Shown here: positions 8,320 through 17,520 of the stretch, piece after piece
How positions within the stretch are numbered: position 1 is the first letter of the stretch
Layout of the letters: each line of letters begins with the position of its first letter
Notes under the pieces: generated by a model
Told to the model about the DNA's origin: nothing
Database searches by the model: none
Seen by the model: the letters and a program-made list of their open reading frames with translations, nothing else
Assembly: GCA_025769875.1 (NCBI GenBank)
Contig: JAGFNK010000732.1
Span: forward strand, 1-23,691
DNA length: 23,691 nucleotides
Reading direction: 5' to 3'
From: Russula earlei
Taxonomy: Eukaryota > Basidiomycota > Agaricomycetes > Russulales > Russulaceae
Program-made: the position numbers and the translations under genes

Positions 8320-10002
8320 GGACTCCAGGCACCTCTAAACGGGGATACGTGGCTTCAGAGATCCGGAGCCGGCCTCCCCTTCTGTACCTACTAACAGGGG
8401 TTTGACCGTTACCCGGCGAATCGCCTCGCCTCTACGTTCTACGAGTTGGGGAGATATCTATTCTATTCATAGTCTCCATCTTTCGAGGACTAGAGCCCAA
8501 GGTATAAGACCAACAGCGCGCAGGTATTGTCCGCCGCATCGCTCGTTCCGATCTTCATCTATGATCCATTGGTGCATTGGATGGCCCTCCCTTTCGCGTC
8601 GATGCCATCCTCTATTGTTTTGCCAGACAGGGCTGGACAGTCCGACAGGGACCCCAAAAGTACGTACCCTTCGTGATGTTTTGGGATAAAGACCGAGTTG
8701 GAACGTCAAATCGAGATGAAGACTCATGAGGCGGAGGCGATGGTCGGACAATGGTCTCTGACCCCCTTGCAGCGTTGAGTTGGCCCAGGGTAAACTTCGC
8801 ACGAAAGGCGCGCGCTCGATATGCGCCCACAAATATTCTCCACGCAGGATCCGGATTTCTCCGCTATTGAACCTCTATATGTCCTTCGTGCTCGCTGACG
8901 ACACCGCACGCGTTCGGTTTCATTGTTCATAGTTGAAATGTCTCATGCGAAACATTCCCACAAAGCTCCCTAGATCATGATCACCATCATAAGGTCCGAT
9001 ATCATATCTTCTTCAAACGAAGGCCGCAGTTGACCGCTCCGAGTCATTAAATTGAAACGTGGGAATCAAGCTCAGCAAATCCGTTCATGATGGTCGCATT
9101 GGCACTCACAAATGAGCGGCGTCCAACCCTCACCTTCCAAAAGCGGCTCGACCGACGCCATTTCCTTCACCCACTTTTTTTTTTCGGATACATATCGTCC
9201 CTTGTCAGTGTGGCTTTGCACGGATAAGAATTTTTCTCCGAGTGACCAACCACGGGCCGTGTTTCAAGGTATTCTTGTCCGCGGATCCCCGGCGAGCGTC
9301 TGCCAGAGCACGTACAGTAGTACGGTAGTTGCTACACTACTGCTAGGCACCTGTACGAGATCTGAGCGCCGCTGAGTACTCATCTTGATTACACCTTTCC
9401 GGATGTCTACCGCACCTATCTCGGCCTGACGTTGCCAGACGATGGTCTGATCTCGATCTCGCTAGGCCCTTGCTGACGTCGTATACGTTGTCGGCATACT
9501 TCATGACAACCACGCTGCTGCTGCCTTACTGGCGATACCTCAAACGTCTCATTACCCGAAGATGAGGCGGCGTTCAAACCGACGCCATATGGAAATGCGT
9601 CCTGAAATCACTCATTCCCCCGCGGATCCAAAGTGTGTTTCCACCTAAGTCTCTCACACGAGTCGGATCCTAAGCTGTCGACGAAAAGCCAAGCTGTCGA
9701 GCTGTCAAGTACGTCAAGATTTCTAGCGTATGGAGCATATGGACTACGTCTATCAGGTATGCAATGCAATATCTAAAATTTCTTGCGTAACTGTCTGTCG
9801 CACTGCAGAGCGCCTGTTGTTACTTCGGCTTGATATTGGCCAGACTAAGCCGGAGTTGATTCGCAGAAAAAGAAACACATCGCAGAAGCGTTTGTTGTCC
9901 CATTATATATTCAAAGAAAACGGATAAATGACATCTAGTAAGCGATACAAACAGGACGGTGAGTTGTGAATACATGCAATACGGTCGAGATAATACGAAA
10001 GG
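8320..10002. other. 1.7 kb gene-poor part of the genic island
   Basis: The stretch is CpG-rich and not repeat-like, with only short ORFs of 60-121 codons. A coding-like fragment lies at about 9382-9473 on the plus strand (LDYTFPDVYRTYLGLTLP, ending in a stop after SLGPC). A good-looking intron of about 53 nt lies near 9757-9808 (GTATGC, a CTAAA-like branch site, then CTGCAG) and joins to LLLLRLDIGQTKPEL. I could not assemble these into one gene or name a family. It may be an unrecognised multi-exon gene, a decayed gene or long UTRs. Confidence 0.3.
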
Positions 10003-11343
10003 TCAAGAGCCCTCCAATGAACGAATGAGCTCGTCCTCATAAATACGCATTTCGAAGGTCTTTCGGAACACAGAAAGCAGCTTCGTTGGTACTGTAAAAA
10101 TGACTCTCTGGAAGACATTTCTAAACTCTCCGTCAGTGACGTCTCCAGGGTTTATGGAGCATGCGAGGAGCTCAGCATAAATCTCAGCAACCATGGCGAT
10201 CGGTGCACCTTCTTCATAACCAAACGTACCAAGGACCAAAGTAGAGTCGCCACGAGAAGCGAATAAACGTAAAACCCTGGCAACGCGGGCTTTCAGAGTC
10301 CGACGCAGAAGACAATCTAACTCAATCTCCGAAGACGTATATGATGCAGACCGAAGAGCATCAACAAGTATAGGGGCGGCGGATAACACGTTCATGAAAT
10401 AAGGCGCGACAAACTCGCCCATGGCACGTTGGTTTTGGGCATTGACAGCGGGAGGAACTTCCAATTCCTTCGTAGTTGGATCCGCTGGTATGGCATCCAG
10501 TTCACCAACGAAATCATCGTCCATAAGTTCGAAGTGATCTGCATCATCGCGCCGCAGACCCACAACAGAAGGGGAATAGAGTAACGCATCCGTGGACAAT
10601 GCTGCAGCCACAGGACTAGTGAGCCTTGATCGTTCTTTGAGCGACGTAAAGAAAGGATTGGCGAGGTTGGAGGTGAGTGATGAGATGAGGGAGGTAGAGC
10701 GCGCAAGAATTGCGTTGTACGTCGAGCTGCCTCTCAAGAAACCGGATCCGGGACGTCGAGATAGGGGGGAGAGGAGACCGATGTGCGGATTATGCACGCG
10801 ATATGAGGCCTGGGTGGGAGGGTTATTTGTGAGATACAATCGGCGAACGATTGAAGGAGCTGAGTCTTTGGAGAACTCAAAAGAGGTGGATGCGTCTGAA
10901 GACGCAATTGGCCTTGGGAGATCATGGGAAGGAGAGTAAAATGTTGTTGAAAGGACCGAGTGGCGAATGTGTGCAGAGATATCGTGCACGATGTGCCAAG
11001 TCCTCATGTTGGACTTGGTCGATGGCTTCTGGGTCTCAGACACATTAGCAAGTGTAGATGGCACGGGAACATGCCGTGTCTCTACGTACTTGCCATCGCC
11101 AAGAACGACTTGTACAGTCTGCTGAGAAATTAGGGCCCATTGGGTGCATTTAGCACGGTGGGCAGCGTGCGCGTACATGGAGGACCTTCTAGCCCGTTGA
11201 CGGGCTCGTGCATTTACTTTGGTTTCCCGGTGCTTTGCCTTCGACTGAATACCAGTCTGGACAAGCTTTGTCGGTTTACGCGCCGAGCGACGGGCACGAG
11301 ATCGTGATACTTTGGATTTTGTGTGGACAGTACTTGTAGCCAT
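10003..11343 (-). CDS. Microbial-type PARG-like domain protein (TIGR02452/DUF2263 type), altered catalytic motif, 446 aa
   Basis: Intronless ORF, start ATG 11341-11343, stop at 10003-10005. Residues 1-70 are rich in Arg and Lys (SRSRARRSARKP, NARARQRARRSS) and look like a nuclear-targeting tail. The domain runs from about 155 to 435. It has NPHIGLLSPLSRRPGSGF (about 185-202, the family's NFASAKxPGGGF position), LARSTSLISSL (213-223), LLYSPSVVGLRRDD (254-267), a LSAAPIL stretch (320-326), ARVLRLFASRGDSTLVLGTFG (355-375) and VAEIYAELL (385-393). Family members hydrolyse ADP-ribose polymers or related bonds using a GGG-X6-8-QEE signature. Here GGG is GSG (199-201) and the QEE position is YNA (209-211), so the catalytic glutamates are missing. 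The frame is fully open, so this is a pseudoenzyme candidate, not an obvious pseudogene. It is divergent from the RRM gene, with 199 bp between starts. Confidence 0.72.
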   Translation of the reverse strand: MATSTVHTKSKVSRSRARRSARKPTKLVQTGIQSKAKHRETKVNARARQRARRSSMYAHAAHRAKCTQWALISQQTVQVVLGDGKYVETRHVPVPSTLANVSETQKPSTKSNMRTWHIVHDISAHIRHSVLSTTFYSPSHDLPRPIASSDASTSFEFSKDSAPSIVRRLYLTNNPPTQASYRVHNPHIGLLSPLSRRPGSGFLRGSSTYNAILARSTSLISSLTSNLANPFFTSLKERSRLTSPVAAALSTDALLYSPSVVGLRRDDADHFELMDDDFVGELDAIPADPTTKELEVPPAVNAQNQRAMGEFVAPYFMNVLSAAPILVDALRSASYTSSEIELDCLLRRTLKARVARVLRLFASRGDSTLVLGTFGYEEGAPIAMVAEIYAELLACSINPGDVTDGEFRNVFQRVIFTVPTKLLSVFRKTFEMRIYEDELIRSLEGS

Positions 11344-11542
11344 TGCGGGGATGGTGGTTCGTGTTCAAGGCGAGTCGAGCGCAACACGCACCGCAGCACA
11401 GCAATGGTGATTTAAATTTACTCTCCGCTTGAAAAAGCGTGACCGTGACACACATTCGTCGTCGCTTTGTCCCGGGCGCCGCTGTGGCCTCACTGCTCTC
11501 TCCCCGTCTGTCTGTGAAGTCACCACAAGGCGGATCTCTGCC
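11344..11542. promoter_or_regulatory. Divergent intergenic promoter region (PARG-like gene / RRM gene)
   Basis: The 199 bp between the two ATG codons must hold both promoters and 5' UTRs. No classical TATA box is obvious, though TTTAAATTTA occurs at about 11411-11420. A CT-rich stretch (CTCTCTCCCCGTCTGTCTG, about 11496-11514) lies just upstream of the RRM start codon, as often found in fungal leaders. Shared regulation of the two genes is possible but unproven. Confidence 0.45.
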
Positions 11543-12503
11543 ATGGCCTCTCTTTTGGAACGCATGAATGTGGATCCAGCTCCGGGTGTGGGGCCCGTGC
11601 GCTCAAAAACGCGGCGCGCCGGTTCAGCGCCTTACACCCGCCCACCAAAAGGCGACATCAACTCGCAGTGGAAGCATGACATGTATCAACAAGGTGCTGA
11701 ACCAGGGAAGTCATTATCCGATCGCCTGGATGCTCCATCACGGGATGCGCCGCCCAAGATGAACTTTGGAAGTGCCGTGAAAGCCCTGGAAGAAGCGACA
11801 GGGTTGGGTGCTGACAAGGAATTGTCAATACGTGGCGCAAGCACACGAGGAAACGTTGTGGAAGTCACTGGTCTCGTGAAAGGGACGACTGCAGAGGATG
11901 TGGAGGTGAGCAATGGCGACACTGTTTATCCGTCATCTGCTGGACGTTTGCTGTCGTGATAGCATCTTTGAGGTTTATCTGTACTGAACGTTATTTCTCA
12001 GGCCATCTTCAAACGCTGTGGCCCTATCACACAATCTTCCGTGCAACCGTTGCTTGGGAATGGGGATGTCACCGTGCGTCTGACCTTCAAACGAGAGAAG
12101 GATGCTCGAGAGGCGGTGCGCGTCTTTGACAAGCAAGTCGCGGATGGCAGAACCCTCGGCGTTCGGGTGGTGGGTGGGGTCAACGCCAGCTTAAGCGGGC
12201 GTTTGAGCATAGGTATGGTAGAAGGTAGTGTCGACGCACTTATGGAGACCGATAATGGCTCGTAAGTGATTTCCGCGCTGACTTTCGGCGAACTAATCAT
12301 AGCCCCTAACCAGAAGCAAAATGCGCTCGGATGATATTATCTCTCGGGACCCAGAAGCCGCAGCCCGTGCTCATATACTAGTTGCGCCGCCAGGTACAGA
12401 CCCTCATGAGTATCTCCCATCGCCGCTTAGTCGTGCTCGCCCGCGGCGCGGCCTTGGTGGAGGACGGCGAGAACGTGGAGGCAGGAAAATGGAGGTGGAC
12501 TAA
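11543..12503 (+). CDS. RRM-domain RNA-binding protein, ALY/REF (Yra1/THOC4)-like, 3 exons, 270 aa
   Basis: Exons are 11543-11905, 12002-12261 and 12314-12503. The introns 11906-12001 (96 nt) and 12262-12313 (52 nt, with CTAAC near the acceptor) are GT-AG. The spliced length is 271 codons. The start ATG at 11543 has a strong GCCATGG context; the frame is open upstream to 11429, but those codons look noncoding. One RRM spans about residues 104-180: RNP2-like VVEVTGLV (105-112), AIFKRCGPI, RNP1-like GDVTVRLTFKREKDAREAV (141-159). The N-terminus has the PYTRPPKGDINSQWKHD segment. The C-terminus is RG-rich (RARPRRGLGGGRRERGGRK) and ends MEVD. This architecture fits ALY/REF mRNA-export adaptors that link UAP56/Sub2 and the TREX complex to mRNA in the nucleus. 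Another single-RRM export or splicing factor is possible. The gene appears intact. Confidence 0.82.
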
Positions 12504-12916
12504 GGCTGGTGAAAGGTCTCAACCCCCTGTAACTTTGCTACCAACGTTTCCTCGGTTCTATTCTCCCCTGCTAGCCAACGACACTACTGTCCGGTGTAGT
12601 AATGGCACATTCCATCCTCAGACCTTCATTTCATCATATTTCCCTTTTTGGCGCACCCGTGTATCGCTATTTACTGATCCCGAGCTCATGAAAAAACGAC
12701 TCGAAAGCATTTGTTCGTGCGGATCATTCCTAAAGTGATGGTAAAACAAGCAAGTAAAAGTAGATATAGCAGGTCTCAGTCTCACTCATATTCACCAAGC
12801 CATTCCTTATTGGATCGGGAGCACATAGCATTCCAATTTGATTACCTCTGTTATGAGGATACGCACCACTCTCGCCCTAGCCGCAGAGCTGAAGAAATGG
12901 ATAGAGCACAATGCAC
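12504..12916. other. Convergent 3' region between the RRM gene and ERV14
   Basis: The two genes point at each other across 413 bp. The stretch probably carries both 3' UTRs. ORFs here (for example 12711-12959 on the plus strand) have no recognisable domain, and the longest overlaps the last ERV14 exon on the opposite strand. No strong terminator hairpin is visible. Confidence 0.4.
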
Positions 12917-13604
12917 TTATTCGCTCTCAGAAATAAGGGCCACAATCATCCTGAGTTGAGGGTTGGAAGGGCAAACATCCGCGGGAATGACATGACCACG
13001 TACCGGTAGAGATAATAAAAGAAAGAGAGCAGGTAAAAGCCAAGCTTGATAAAACTCTCTTTCTTATGCCCAGAGAGGGTGCGGAATATCTCAGTTGCAT
13101 CATACATGTGGTTTTTGTTTCGTATCCTTTGAACTTGTAATCAAGACTTGGCACGGAAGATGCCAATAACATGACGTACTTGTTGACATTAAACGCTAAT
13201 AGTGGCGCATTGAGAAGGAATGCAGTCCACTGTCCAGAGACCAGGAAAAGTGTCGTCAAGAAAGCGTGGGCAATGTTCTCGGGTAGGACAAACTTAAAAC
13301 AGGAGGCATTAGCATGTAGAACTTGCGTCAAAGGAGTGAGGGAGGGCACCTGATTTAACTTATTGCACAAGTCTATGGGATTGATGTAATCGCACTCCAG
13401 GTCGGAGAACATGATAATCTGCATTGGATACCAACGTGCTCAATCGGGCAGTGTGGGTGACCTAGAACGGATACTCACGAAGAAAACCATGGTGAACAGT
13501 AGCCCTGCGGCCATGAGCACCGCAAAGAGAAAAAGCCAGCCTGTACAACGAGGTGAATATGTCATCGCCCAGAACATATGGGGACACCCACCAGCGCCGC
13601 CCAT
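12917..13604 (-). CDS. ERV14: ERV14/cornichon family ER cargo receptor, 6 exons, 137 aa
   Basis: Exons on the minus strand are 13604-13592 (13 nt), 13540-13479, 13418-13350, 13292-13180, 13126-13004 and 12950-12917 (stop TAA 12917-12919). The five introns of 51-60 nt are GT-AG and the spliced length is exactly 138 codons, the normal fungal size. The protein begins [20 protein letters not shown] (first membrane helix). It continues with the family signature [20 protein letters not shown] and [13 protein letters not shown], then the second helix region [14 protein letters not shown], then [20 protein letters not shown], and ends in a third helix with [10 protein letters not shown]. Erv14 binds transmembrane cargo in the ER and loads it into COPII vesicles. 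All family landmarks are in place. Intron 3 (13293-13349) is 57 nt with no stop, so its retention would insert 19 residues without breaking the frame. Confidence 0.95.
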
Positions 13605-13850
13605 GTTGTATCTCTAAATGTGACAAAGTGTAAACGGTGACGTCGGATGGGCTGGGAAGAATGGATTTGGGAGAGTGACTGGAAACAGAAACTGGGAAGA
13701 CCACGATGGGGCAAAGGCGTTGAGGTTTGAGGCTGACGCGCTGACAACTGACTGACGTTGGCAGTGGCGCTGTCACACGCACCCCGTCACATGTAATCCT
13801 CCCATTTTTTCGAGGGATAATCACTCAGCAGTCAATTAATGTCCCGAGGA
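13605..13850 (-). promoter_or_regulatory. Promoter region of the ERV14 gene with a CRE-like site
   Basis: The 250 bp upstream of the ERV14 ATG are CpG-rich and hold GTGACGTCGG, with TGACGTCG at 13638-13645. That core is bound by ATF/CREB-type bZIP factors and is close to UPR-type elements. For an ER-to-Golgi cargo receptor a stress-linked bZIP site would make sense, but this is inference. Repetitive, CpG-poor DNA begins just beyond about 13850. Confidence 0.35.
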
Positions 13851-14099
13851 GACTCAGTTTTGTTTATAAAAAATCGAATTGGTTCCTCTCATCACACCTT
13901 GCATTACTCTCTCACTTAGCTTAGTTAAGACTTAAGAGAGGCTAGCTCAGCTCAGAGGTTATACTATAGCTCAAGTTGTAATATGAGTTGCCACAAATCA
14001 CCAATCACCCAATTGATTTAGCCTTAACAGACTTGGATAAATTTAACACAATGACATACACAAATACAGGTATGCACATTATTATTTGTCTTTTGCATG

Positions 14100-14420
14100 A
14101 CTTTCTGTATTCATTTTTGGGCTGGGCACAACATCAAACAGTCATATCTTAGTCAATTGTTAATGGATTGACTAGATATTGAAAATCTGGGCTTGTGTAC
14201 ATGTTATCTAGATACAGGCAACAGTAGGTAGCTCAATTCAATGCCAAATTTCACTAGTGCAATATTGAACAACCTGTTGGACATGCAGCCACCACATGTT
14301 GTGGAATGAACTAACTGGACTAGAAATGTAAGGCCCCTCTTACCAACCAGGATTTTTTGAATCTTGAACTTAAACTTGGATTTTGGGAGTGACAGGAATG
14401 ACAGGTGTAATGTAAGCAAC
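14100..14420 (+). repeat. Diverged inverted copy of the Harbinger terminal region
   Basis: Read on the plus strand, this segment matches the minus strand of about 5260-4850 in collinear blocks. GCATGACTTTCTGTA pairs with GCATGAAATTCTGTG. A TATCT...AAATCTG block follows. The last block is GGGGCC, then CTTGGTT or CTGGTT-like bases, then ACTTGAACTTG-like bases and ACACCTGTCA. The match is patchy and I estimate it only by eye. No transposase follows, so it is likely a fragment or a nonautonomous derivative of the same Harbinger group. Confidence 0.5.
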
Positions 14421-14601
14421 ACAATGAACTAATATGAGTTTATTTCAAATATGAGTTATTTTTCTGTGTGATTTGCATTCATGCAATGAGGTTATACATG
14501 ATATGTAAAATCTTTTTCTAGCACCTTCCTTCTGCTCCTTCCAAGTGGGGTATGGCAAGCATGTCATAAAAAAAGTAGCACACATGTCACTAGTGCTCTG
14601 A

Positions 14602-14769
14602 GGTCTGGTCTGGAAGCCTGCAAATGGACTGGGAACCAGACCGGACTGTAACCAAGAATGACCAGACCATGAGTCTTGGTTACATGTGGTTTGTGACCTA
14701 GCTGGTCCTGGTTCAAGCACATGGGCATAACCGCAGAGGACTGGTTCAAAACTGGTTTGAACTAGTCCT
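14602..14769. repeat. Cluster of inverted repeats
   Basis: GGTCTGGT (14602-14609) pairs with ACCAGACC (14635-14642). TAACCAAGA (14649-14657) pairs with TCTTGGTTA (14674-14682). GGACTGGTTCAAA pairs with TTTGAACTAGTCC with one mismatch, at about 14738-14768. Three hairpin-capable pairs in 170 bp suggest a small foldback or MITE-like remnant. No target-site duplication was found. Confidence 0.45.
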
Positions 14770-14912
14770 CCAGTCCACTCACAGAATACAGGTAGAATAT
14801 GTGGCCAGCACCAGCCTCATTGTAGCCTCACCCACCACTACTTCAGCACCATCTGCCTCACCTCTGCCATATCACCAGTATCACCATCATGCCAACCACC
14901 ACTGTTGCTGCC

Positions 14913-15400
14913 TGTCATGAATTACCCCCTTGTCAGTTCGTCTCTACACTCTGTTGTTATTGTTTTTACTATTGTTCTCCTCCATCACCCTCATCCCCTT
15001 GGTTACCGTTTCATCCCTTGATGCTGATGGTCCCTTATTGTTCACCCATTGTGTTTCATCTATTGTTCAAGTACCTTTTTTTGCCATTGGTCCACCTTTA
15101 TCTGTTGTTCCACATATAGTACTGTACAGCCTCATTAGACACAGTATTTAAGTGCCTGTAGAAGCTGGGGGAATGCCCCAAGCTTAGCTTTGTCCCATTT
15201 CCTGTCACATCCCTTTGCCCTGTACTATCCCTCAATCACAACTTGTGTTGTGCTGGCTTATACTCTGCTTGACCTGAGCTCATCACAAGGAACCTTCATG
15301 TTCCTCTTCCTCCTCTGCTTCTCCTTCATCGTCCTCCTCTTCTGTGAAACCAGGAGATCAACTCTGTCTGCGGATTAGGTCATCCTTGACTTAGTCTTGA
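14913..15400 (+). repeat. 5' LTR of Gypsy element A (3' boundary uncertain)
   Basis: The proposed start is TGTCATGAATTACC at 14913, similar to the family D LTR start TGTCATGAACC. A TATA-like TATTTAAG is at 15145-15152 and GCCCCAAGCTTA lies 30 nt downstream at 15175-15186, then a CT-rich leader. The end is not fixed because the 3' LTR is outside the window. Gag codons appear open from about 15497, so the LTR should end before that. No primer-binding site was identified. Confidence 0.5.
15145..15186 (+). promoter_or_regulatory. LTR A core promoter: TATA box plus initiator-like GCCCCAAGCTTA
   Basis: TATTTAAG at 15145 is followed 30 nt later by GCCCCAAGCTTA. The same spacing and nearly the same motif occur in LTR B (19860-19900) and on the minus strand in LTR C (23226-23268), so the downstream motif is probably the transcription start region. 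Confidence 0.55.
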
Positions 15401-15496
15401 GATGCTAAAACCTCTGAACTGGTCTCCTTGAGCCAGCCCCCACTGGACCCTTGAACCAAGTCACAGGGACTTGGGCCCACTGAACCCTGAGCTAAC

Positions 15497-17040
15497 GCTC
15501 TTACAGCTGCAACGCTGTAACACAAGCTAAGCTTCCTTACTCCATTCTGGAGATCAACCTTGAACTACCATCAAACTGTTGGATCCGTGTCCAGCCCAGA
15601 CCCTCCTCAGACCTTCCTGAACACCTTGTAGGAACTGCCACTTGGGACAGCTTTCATACCTTCCTCTGTTATGTCACCACAGAAAACAACGAAGAACTAC
15701 CCATTGAATTCATCAACAATCATTGGTTCGAGCTACAACTCAGAAGAGGACAGCTCTACACTCACCAAGACCTAGAACTTGTCAGGAACAGCCTTGGAAT
15801 AGGCTACTGGAGGGAAAACGATCCTCTCTATGAACCACCTTCAGAATCAGAAGCCTCTTCTACAGAAGGCAACCCCCCTGAACCAGAAAACACTGTTGAA
15901 ACTCAGACACCCTTTGAATCCCCTGCGTTAGAACCAGAGGACCTTCCTGAAAATCAGGAACTCATTGAAACCCCAGAACTTGAACCACAGAACCCCCCCA
16001 AACCCACTATGGCAGCCCAACCCCAAGTTGCTGTACAACCACCTCAGGCCGCCACCCAGGCCCCTCAGATGGCCACTCAGGCCTCCCCCAGTCATCACTC
16101 CACCCCCTCAGGTAGCTGCTGCAGTGCCACAAGGCACTAATGGGTCCCTCAGTGGCAAAGAACCTTCAGCATTCACAGGGGAAAGAAACAACACAAAATG
16201 TTTCATCATGGAATTTAACTTATACTGGGGTCTTAATGATGACAAGGCAGTGATGGTTTCTCCTTTTAAACAAACAATGCTGGCCCGCTCCTACATTCAA
16301 GGAGAAAAAGTGGAAGGATGGGTCAACTCGCAGGCAACTGCACTTAGGGAAAAGGTGAACAGGGCCCAAAACCCCATTAACAGAATGGACAAAGCATTAT
16401 GGAATGACTTTGTCACAGACTTCACATTTAAATTTACCAACATGGCAGAAAAGGAAGATGCTCAGGCGGCCCTTACTAAACATGAAATGAAAGAATCTCT
16501 ACATTTCCACCTTTGAACAACTCTTGGCCAAAACTGGATGGCCCAAAACTGATGTAATTGCCATTGAAAGTTTCAAAAATGGGCTCAAATGAGGATCTAC
16601 ACTGCAATCCTCAATAGAGATACCTGGCCCACCACCCTCCAAGAATGGAAGGAAGAGGCTAGAAGACAGCACCATCGCTTTATCACCATCAGAGAAAAAC
16701 TCAAAGGAAGGAAGACCTTTCCCACCATGGAACACAAAACTCACCACCCTGATCGAATGCAAGTAGACACTGCCAAGTCCAACTTCAAAAAACTCACTGA
16801 AGAAGAAAGGAAGCAATTAGCCAAAGAAGGGCACTGCTTCCGTTGCAGAGAAAAAGGCCACCTTAGTAAGGAATGTCCCAAAAACACTGGCCCCCACTAC
16901 CTCCAAGGCCCGCACCACCGAACCAGCCCCAGAACCACCCAAAGAGGAAGAAGCCTCCACTATGGTGGCCTGCATGAAGGCATTGCCAGTGGAAGACAGA
17001 GCCAAACTCTGGGACCTCATCCTCAAAGAGGATTTTCTCT
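15497..17040 (+). pseudogene. Gag of Gypsy element A, frameshifted
   Basis: The frame opens at about 15497. An N-terminal domain is shared with element B (GTATWDSF, then LPIEFINNHWF, then GQLYTHQDLELV, about 15630-15800). An acidic Glu/Pro-rich linker and MAAQPQVAVQPP follow. After a frameshift in a C-run near 16085 comes the retrotransposon Gag core (GSLSGKEPSAFTGERNN, then LARSYIQGEKVEGWVN, then LWNDFVTDFTFKF). Further frame changes occur near 16503 and 16590, then RIYTAILNRDTWPTTLQEW. The zinc knuckle CFRCREKGHLSKEC (CX2CX4HX4C) is at 16835-16876. Coding-like sequence after it (ALPVEDRAKLWDLILKEDF) is again in another frame. Gag would form the virus-like particle and bind element RNA; this copy cannot. 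Confidence 0.8.
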
Positions 17041-17520
17041 AGGCCAAGGTACAACAGTCGGTACTATGGCCCACATAGATACCATTGTTCAACATAAAGA
17101 AAACTCAATGAAAGTTCCTTTTATGATTACAACAAATGGAAAGACTGGCCAGGTGCTCCTAGACAGTGGAGCAATGGAAAACTTCATCAGTCAAGGAATT
17201 GTGGGAAAGTTACAAGTCCCACTTCGAACCCTCAGAACCCCCAGACCCATTATCAACATAGACAGCACCAATAATCAAGGAGGGGCACTAACTCATTACA
17301 CCCAAATGGCCATACGACATGGACCTACCACCTGACTTCTCACCTTTTACATCACTATTTTAGGAGAAGACAGAATGATCCTTGGTTACCCCTTCTTGAA
17401 GGTGATAAACCCCCTCATCAACTGGAGCACTGGTCACCTTAGACACCATCTAGGAGTCCTTCTTACCCCTGTATCCCTGACAAACCCACCAAAAATCCGA
17501 AGTGGCACAAATAAGGACAA
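17041..17520 (+). pseudogene. Aspartic protease of Gypsy element A
   Basis: The active-site loop VLLDSGAMENFIS is at about 17153-17191, with the catalytic DSG at 17162-17170, and ILGEDRMILGYPFL (about 17362-17403) is the second conserved strand and flap-side block. Retropepsins cut the Gag-Pol polyprotein. A TGA at 17333-17335 interrupts the frame between the two blocks, and a frameshift follows before RT. Confidence 0.8.

Larger units (their letters stand above)
13851..14912. other. Repetitive, CpG-poor right flank of the genic island
   Basis: No gene is supported. The first part contains short inverted words such as AGCTTAGTTAAGACTTAAGAGAGGCT. The part at 14100-14420 matches inverted Harbinger terminal sequence and is listed separately. 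From 14600 to 14770 there is a cluster of stem-forming sequences. The last 100 bp before the element A LTR is a CAC/ACC-rich tract (about 14810-14905). Confidence 0.5.

Noticed and set aside
8467..8832. Possible TPR-like fragment on the minus strand
   Set aside because: A short stretch (LSDHRLRLMSLHLDL) vaguely resembles TPR repeats of mushroom CHAT proteins, but there is no repeat periodicity and the other frames look equally coding-like.
12711..12959. 82-codon ORF on the plus strand
   Set aside because: It overlaps the last ERV14 exon on the opposite strand and lies in the convergent 3' region.
6327..13604. A biosynthetic or defence gene cluster across the island
   Set aside because: UbiA, PARG-like, RRM and ERV14 genes are of unrelated function, lie on both strands and show no shared regulatory motif.
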